DNA from: Rhodospirillaceae bacterium
GTDB lineage: Bacteria; Pseudomonadota; Alphaproteobacteria; UBA828
DNA length: 9,426 bases
Direction: 5' to 3'
Assembly (NCBI GenBank): GCA_028819955.1
Contig: JAPPKP010000082.1
Location: forward strand, 1-9,426
The notes beneath the pieces were generated by a model, which worked only from the letters and a program-made list of their open reading frames with translations, did not search any database and had not been told where the DNA came from. Of the stretch, positions 5,814 through 9,426 are shown piece by piece (the stretch's first letter is position 1; the number at the start of each line of letters is the position of its first letter). Both the position numbers and the translations under genes were made by a program.

Positions 5814-5999
5814 ATCCCGTCTTGTCCCGGTTTATCCCACTTATCCCACTTATCCCACTTATCCCGCCTTATCCCGCCTTATCCCACCTATCCCGCCTTA
5901 TCCCACCTATCCCGCCTTATCCCACTCAATCCCACTTATCCCGGCGAATCCCACTTAATCCCGCCTGATCCCATCTAATCCCGGCGCATCCCGCCAAGC
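5814..5999. repeat. Tandem array of about 19 short ATCCC units, 9-10 bp period
   Basis: From 5834 the core ATCCC recurs 17 times, starting at 5834, 5843, 5852, 5861, 5871, 5881, 5890, 5900, 5909, 5919, 5929, 5938, 5948, 5958, 5968, 5978 and 5988. It is preceded by two in-phase outliers, GTCCC at 5824 and ATCCC at 5814. The left part has three identical TTATCCCAC units (5832-5858). A 19-bp higher-order unit TTATCCCACCTATCCCGCC occurs twice (5879-5897, 5898-5916). Units become more variable to the right. The spacing of 9 or 10 is not a multiple of three, so this is not a coding repeat. On the minus strand GGG recurs every 9-10 bases with 6-7-base gaps, which fits the usual G-quadruplex formula. 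It ends about 130 bp before the SDR gene. Confidence 0.9.
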
Positions 6000-6050
6000 C
6001 AAGAGCAGGCATGTCCCCACTGCGCCTGGGAGGCAGCGCGGGAGGCGCAG

Positions 6051-6078
6051 GTGACTGTCGGCCACCATGCGCTATCCT
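6051..6078 (+). promoter_or_regulatory. Weak candidate promoter of the SDR gene
   Basis: GTGACT (6051-6056), 16 bp, then TATCCT (6073-6078) is the best sigma-70-like pair between the repeat array and the SDR gene. The -10 box resembles consensus at four of six bases and the -35 box is poor. It would give a leader of about 45 bases. The call rests on position as much as on sequence. Confidence 0.3.
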
Positions 6079-6114
6079 CCCTCCCCCGGCCGTGGCGGGT
6101 GCGCCGGCGCAACC

Positions 6115-6120
6115 AGGGGA
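6115..6120 (+). promoter_or_regulatory. Ribosome binding site deciding the SDR start
   Basis: AGGGGA lies ten bases before the ATG at 6131. The in-frame ATG at 6011 has no comparable site and would add a 40-residue extension foreign to the family, so 6131 is preferred. Confidence 0.55.
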
Positions 6121-6130
6121 CGAGACCAGA

Positions 6131-6892
6131 ATGGGCAGGCTGAACGACAAGGTGGCGGTGGTGACGGGCGGCTCACGCGGGATCGGCGCCGCCATCGCGC
6201 GGCGTTACGGCGCGGAGGGCGCGCGCGTGGCCGTGGTCTACAAGGCGGCGGCCGAGGCCGCGGACGAGGTCGTGGCCGACATCGAGGCCGCCGGCAGCGA
6301 GGCCACCGCGATCCGCTGCGACGTGGCGCAGACCGCCGAATGCAACGCCATGGCGGAGGCGGTGGCGGCGGCCTTCGGCGGAGCCGACATCCTCGTGAAC
6401 AACGCCGGCATCTACCTGCTGACGACGCTCGGCGAGACCAGCGAGAACGACTGGGACAACCAGATGAACACCAACGTCAAGGGCGCCTACTTCGCAGCCC
6501 AGGCGCTGCTGCCGCAGATGATGGCGCGCGGCGGCGGCAAGATCATCAATATCGGCTCGATCGCCGGCGAGACCGGGTTGCCCAGCTCGGCCATCTATTG
6601 CGCGACGAAGGGCGCGATCAAGCTGATGACCAAGTCGCTCGCGCTGGACCTGCGCCCGCACAACATCCAGGTGAACAGCCTCTCGCCCGGCTGCGTCGAA
6701 TCCGACATGAACGCCGGCTACCGGGCCGAGCTCCAGGAATTCATGGATGCGCTGCAGGGCCGCTTCGGCGCCGGCAATCCGTGGCTGGTGCCGGACGACA
6801 TGGCGGGCACGGCCGTGTTTCTCGCGTCCTCGGATTCGGACACGGTCACCGGCGCCAACGTCATGGTGGACAACGGCTACTCGGCGTATTGA
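6131..6892 (+). CDS. Classical short-chain dehydrogenase/reductase (FabG-like SDR)
   Basis: A 253-residue classical SDR of standard length. It shows the cofactor motif TGGSRGIG (12-19), CDV at 63-65 for adenine contact, NNAG (90-93), catalytic N115, S143 in GSIAG, and Y156-x3-K160 in YCATK. The C-terminal GANVMVDNGYSAY matches the usual TG-x-x-x-x-VDGG ending, with an N-G variant. The arginine in TGGSRGIG together with Y37-K38 after the second strand is compatible with NADP(H), but the preference is not certain. The family interconverts a ketone and a secondary alcohol on a soluble substrate. It resembles FabG and gluconate/glucose-dehydrogenase-like SDRs, but the lone gene outside a fatty acid cluster argues against core lipid synthesis. 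Its TGA ends one base from the stop of the convergent molybdoenzyme gene. Confidence 0.9.
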   Translation: MGRLNDKVAVVTGGSRGIGAAIARRYGAEGARVAVVYKAAAEAADEVVADIEAAGSEATAIRCDVAQTAECNAMAEAVAAAFGGADILVNNAGIYLLTTLGETSENDWDNQMNTNVKGAYFAAQALLPQMMARGGGKIINIGSIAGETGLPSSAIYCATKGAIKLMTKSLALDLRPHNIQVNSLSPGCVESDMNAGYRAELQEFMDALQGRFGAGNPWLVPDDMAGTAVFLASSDSDTVTGANVMVDNGYSAY

Positions 6893-6893
6893 G

Positions 6894-9272
6894 TCAGCCG
6901 CTGGGTGCGGCGGCGGGCTCCAGCCGGCAGCGATAGGCGTTGTTCGGCGTGGAGCCCCCGATGGGGTCGATGGCCTCGTTGCCGATCGCCGCATTGAAGT
7001 TGGTGTTGTCCGCCGCCGGGTAGCCGGGCAGCGACAGCGCCTCGCAGCCCTGCCACCAGCCGTGCGTGGCGCTCACCACATCGGGGTGGAGCTTCGCGGC
7101 GAAGCGGGCGCGGGCCCGGAGCGCGCCGTGCGGCGTGGTCAGCGTGACCCAGTCGCCCTCGGCGATGGCGTGCGCCGCCGCGGTCTCCGGGTTGATCTCC
7201 ACCAGCGGGTCGGGCTCGTGACGCCGGAGCGAGGGCAGGTTGCGGTTCTGGCTGTGCAGGAAGTGCGTCGACTTGGCGCAGGTGAGCACCAGCGGGAAGG
7301 CCTCCTCCACGTCGCCATCGCCGTCCTTGCCGATGGCGGGCTCCACGTAGTCGGGCAGCGGCGCGTAGCCGTGCTCCTGAAAGCGCTCGGCGTAGATCTC
7401 GACCTTCCGGCTCGGCGTGTCGAAGCCGGCGGGATGGCCGTCGACCGGCACGGCGAACTTGCGGCGCTGCACCGGCTGCGGCGCCCGCACACCTTGCGGG
7501 CTGGCGCGCAGCGCCTCCAGCGTGATGCCGCTCGGCGCAAGCCGGTGCCGATGCGCCGCCTCCAGGTCGCCGTTCCAGAACAGGTTGCCGAGGCCCAGGC
7601 GCTCGGCCAGCGCGAAGGCGATCCACATGTCGGAGCGGGTCTCGCCCCGCGCCTCGACCACCGCCGGCCGAAGCTGGGCGTAGGCGCTCGCCTCCTGATC
7701 CACCAGGAAGTCGGTGCAGAGCCCCTCGCGCTCCCACGCGGAGGCCACGGGCAGGACGATGTCCGCATACGCAGCCGTGGGGTTCATGAAGAGATCGGCG
7801 TGGACCATGAACTCGAGCGCGCCGAGGGCCTTCGCGCCGCGCGCGCCGTCGGCATGGGTGTAGAGGATGTTCTTGCCGAAGTTGACCAGGGCCCGCACCG
7901 GGTAGGGGCGCTGCTCGAGCACCGCCTCGTAGAGCGCGTCCGTGGTGATCCAGCCTTGCGTCTCCGGGCCGAGCGGCCGGTCGGAGAGGCCGAGCGTCTT
8001 GCCCCACAGGTCCTCGGGCATCAGGTCGGCGGCCATCACGTCGTTGGTCGGGACGGTGGCCGGCACCACGTTGCCGCCCTCGCCGTCGAAGCTGCCGGTA
8101 AGGGCATAGAGCAGGGCGATGGCGCGGTTGGTCTGGCTTGCGTTCGCCAGCATCTCGAGCCCGGCCCAGGCGTAGAAGGAGACCCGCGTGGAGGTGCCGA
8201 TGAGCCGCGCCGTCTCGCGGACCTGCGTCGCCGGCACCCAGGTGATCTGCTCGACGCGCTCGGGCGGATACTGACGGCAGAGTTCCGCATAGAGCTCGAA
8301 CGCGGGCCGGCAGGCGATGACACCCTGCGGCCCGGCGATCTCGTAGCGGCCGGCGAGTGCGAGTTGGGCGTCGTCGCGCTCGTAGGCGCCGCGGCGCGTG
8401 TCGTAGCGAAGCGGCGCGCCGGCGCCATTGTCCCAGGCAATCCGCTCGGCGGGGTCGCCACCCTCGTCCAGGTCGGCGCCGGTAAGGAGTTGCCCGGTGT
8501 CGTCGCTCACCAGGAAGGGACCGTTGCTCCAGCGCGTGACGAACTCGCGGTCGAACAGCCCTTCCTCGATCATGATGCCGGCGATGCCGAGCGCCAGCGC
8601 GCCGTCGCTGCCGGGGCGGACGCGGAGCCATTGATCGGCCTTGTTGGCGAAGCCGGCGCTGCGCGGGTCGACCACCACGAGCTTCGCGCCGCGCGCCTTG
8701 GCGTCCGCAATCCGCGTCGCGTGGGCGAGCCAGGTCGTGCTCGGGTTGTGCCCCCAGAGGATAAAGCAATCGGTCCGTTCGAGGTCGGCCACCGGCATCG
8801 GCACGCCAAAGGTGTGGGGGAACACCATCTCCTTGGCGAAGCCGCAGAGCTCCATCGCGATCGCAGCGTTGGGGCTGCCGAAGGCGCGGCGCAGGCGCTC
8901 GACCCAGACGAAACCGTCCTGCATCGCGGTGCCGGCCGTGGTCGTGATGCCGAACGCGACGGTCTCGGAGCCCGATTCCTTCGCGAGCCGGTCGAGCGTG
9001 TTGGCGACGGTGTCGAGCGCCTCGTCCCACCCGATGCGCTGCCAGCCGGGGTCGGCATCGCACTTGGGGCGCGTGCGCTTCAGCGGGTGGAGCAGGCGGT
9101 CGGGATGGTGCACCAGCTCGGGCGCAGCGCGGCCCTTGGCGCAGAGCGCCTTGCCGGTGGGGTGCTCGGGATCGGGCTCGACCTTGACCAGGCGGCCGTC
9201 CTCCACCGTGGAGATGCAGCCGCAGCGCGACCAGCAGAGCGCGCAGAAGCCGTGGACTCGTTCGGTGGCCAT
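6894..9272 (-). CDS. Molybdopterin-dependent oxidoreductase with N-terminal 4Fe-4S domain (DMSO reductase/CISM family)
   Basis: A 792-residue catalytic subunit. The N-terminal cluster domain has C10-x2-C13-x3-C17-x26-C44, followed by K46 as in formate dehydrogenase-type enzymes that pass electrons between cluster and pterin. Typical pterin-binding segments follow: WDEA (82-85), WGHNPS (173-178) and VVVDPR (199-204). C143 in MELCGF sits where the molybdenum/tungsten ligand is expected, so Cys ligation is likely rather than Ser, Asp or selenocysteine. The C-terminal dinucleotide-binding domain begins near 659 (FPLVLTCAKSTHF). There is no twin-arginine signal, so it should be cytoplasmic. No iron-sulfur or membrane partner gene is seen in the window, so the electron acceptor is unknown. 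The start at 9272 is preceded by a GAGGGG purine run. It lies 27 bp after the stop of the upstream hydantoinase-like gene, probably in one operon. The reaction cannot be named from sequence alone. Confidence 0.9.
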   Translation of the reverse strand: MATERVHGFCALCWSRCGCISTVEDGRLVKVEPDPEHPTGKALCAKGRAAPELVHHPDRLLHPLKRTRPKCDADPGWQRIGWDEALDTVANTLDRLAKESGSETVAFGITTTAGTAMQDGFVWVERLRRAFGSPNAAIAMELCGFAKEMVFPHTFGVPMPVADLERTDCFILWGHNPSTTWLAHATRIADAKARGAKLVVVDPRSAGFANKADQWLRVRPGSDGALALGIAGIMIEEGLFDREFVTRWSNGPFLVSDDTGQLLTGADLDEGGDPAERIAWDNGAGAPLRYDTRRGAYERDDAQLALAGRYEIAGPQGVIACRPAFELYAELCRQYPPERVEQITWVPATQVRETARLIGTSTRVSFYAWAGLEMLANASQTNRAIALLYALTGSFDGEGGNVVPATVPTNDVMAADLMPEDLWGKTLGLSDRPLGPETQGWITTDALYEAVLEQRPYPVRALVNFGKNILYTHADGARGAKALGALEFMVHADLFMNPTAAYADIVLPVASAWEREGLCTDFLVDQEASAYAQLRPAVVEARGETRSDMWIAFALAERLGLGNLFWNGDLEAAHRHRLAPSGITLEALRASPQGVRAPQPVQRRKFAVPVDGHPAGFDTPSRKVEIYAERFQEHGYAPLPDYVEPAIGKDGDGDVEEAFPLVLTCAKSTHFLHSQNRNLPSLRRHEPDPLVEINPETAAAHAIAEGDWVTLTTPHGALRARARFAAKLHPDVVSATHGWWQGCEALSLPGYPAADNTNFNAAIGNEAIDPIGGSTPNNAYRCRLEPAAAPSG

Positions 9273-9299
9273 GCGCGTCCCCCTCGGCTTCCGGAGCGG

Positions 9300-9426
9300 C
9301 TAGGCGGCGCGGCGCCCGCCCCTCAGCGCCACGGTCGCCGCAATATAGACCGCGCGTTGATCCGAGTAGATAACCACGCCGTAGGAGGTCCGGGCTTCCT
9401 CGATCGAGATGTAGTCGTCGAGCACG
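9300..9426 (-). CDS. Hydantoinase B/oxoprolinase family protein, C-terminal fragment (runs off the window)
   Basis: The minus strand from the right edge encodes 41 residues ending in TAG at 9302-9300. The segment VLDDYISIEEARTSYGVVI resembles the tail of HyuB/N-methylhydantoinase B and acetone carboxylase alpha-type proteins, where D-G/D-Y-(V/I)-S-I-E-x-A-R-x-x-Y-G-V is the closing signature. These proteins pair with a HyuA subunit to open hydantoins, 5-oxoproline or related cyclic amides using ATP. The gene begins beyond the window and its start is unseen. The stop is 27 bp from the molybdoenzyme start on the same strand, implying co-transcription. The call rests on a short tail, so it is tentative. 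Confidence 0.65.
   Translation of the reverse strand, partial: VLDDYISIEEARTSYGVVIYSDQRAVYIAATVALRGGRRAA

Noticed and set aside
5453..5815. Leftward 120-codon open frame upstream of the GST gene
   Set aside because: Its C-terminal part is translated palindromic repeat, its start lacks a ribosome binding site, and no domain is recognisable.
5505..5978. Rightward open frames of 157 and 109 codons through the palindromes and ATCCC array
   Set aside because: They translate repeats into Leu/Ser/Pro/Tyr-rich low-complexity sequence in shifting frames, without a ribosome binding site or family resemblance.
5832..5999. TTATCCCAC units as DnaA boxes of a replication origin
   Set aside because: The first six bases match the DnaA consensus TTATCCACA, but the last three differ in every unit, and there is no AT-rich unwinding region or nearby dnaA, dnaN or rep gene.
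5814..5999. CRISPR array
   Set aside because: Units are 9-10 bp with no spacers between them, far from the 23-40 bp repeats separated by unique spacers of CRISPR loci, and no cas gene is present.
6011..6130. Upstream SDR start at 6011
   Set aside because: It adds 40 low-complexity residues before the conserved SDR N-terminus and lacks a ribosome binding site, unlike 6131.

Overview
The window reads as a chromosomal stretch of a high-GC alphaproteobacterium. The GC-rich third codon positions, GGGAG-type ribosome binding sites and two copies of the CCCGGATCAAGTCCGGG palindrome (a dispersed repeat common in Alphaproteobacteria) all point that way. I cannot name the genus from sequence alone. 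It looks like an accessory catabolic region rather than housekeeping DNA, apart from one tRNA gene.

Layout, left to right. Bases 1-51 look like the outer end of an insertion sequence lying mostly outside the window. Next is a very well-formed sigma-70 promoter driving a tRNA-Val(CAC) gene, followed closely by a GC hairpin. Two tandem SMP-30/gluconolactonase-type genes (256-1137 and 1191-2069) follow. Their products are about 82% identical by my hand alignment, so this is a duplication. A leftward PRISE-like short-chain reductase (2195-3250) and a rightward class III aminotransferase (3414-4790) diverge from a 163-bp spacer that holds a good promoter for the reductase. A leftward glutathione S-transferase (4812-5444) converges on the aminotransferase.

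Bases 5445-6130 carry no convincing protein gene. They hold two alphaproteobacterial palindromes, one nested inside a second stem, then about 200 bp of unassigned DNA, then a tandem array of about 19 short units with core ATCCC every 9-10 bp. A classical SDR gene (6131-6892) follows. It ends 1 bp from the stop of a leftward 792-residue molybdopterin/4Fe-4S oxidoreductase (6894-9272). Behind that gene, running off the right edge, is the C-terminus of what looks like a hydantoinase B/oxoprolinase subunit.

As a set, the enzymes (sugar-lactone hydrolases, enone reductase, omega-transaminase, GST, SDR, molybdoenzyme, hydantoinase-like amidohydrolase) suggest scavenging of small organic acids, amines and cyclic amides. 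No single pathway is provable from the window, and no regulator or transporter gene is present. The least explained element is the ATCCC array: its G-rich strand fits the canonical G-quadruplex pattern over its whole length.
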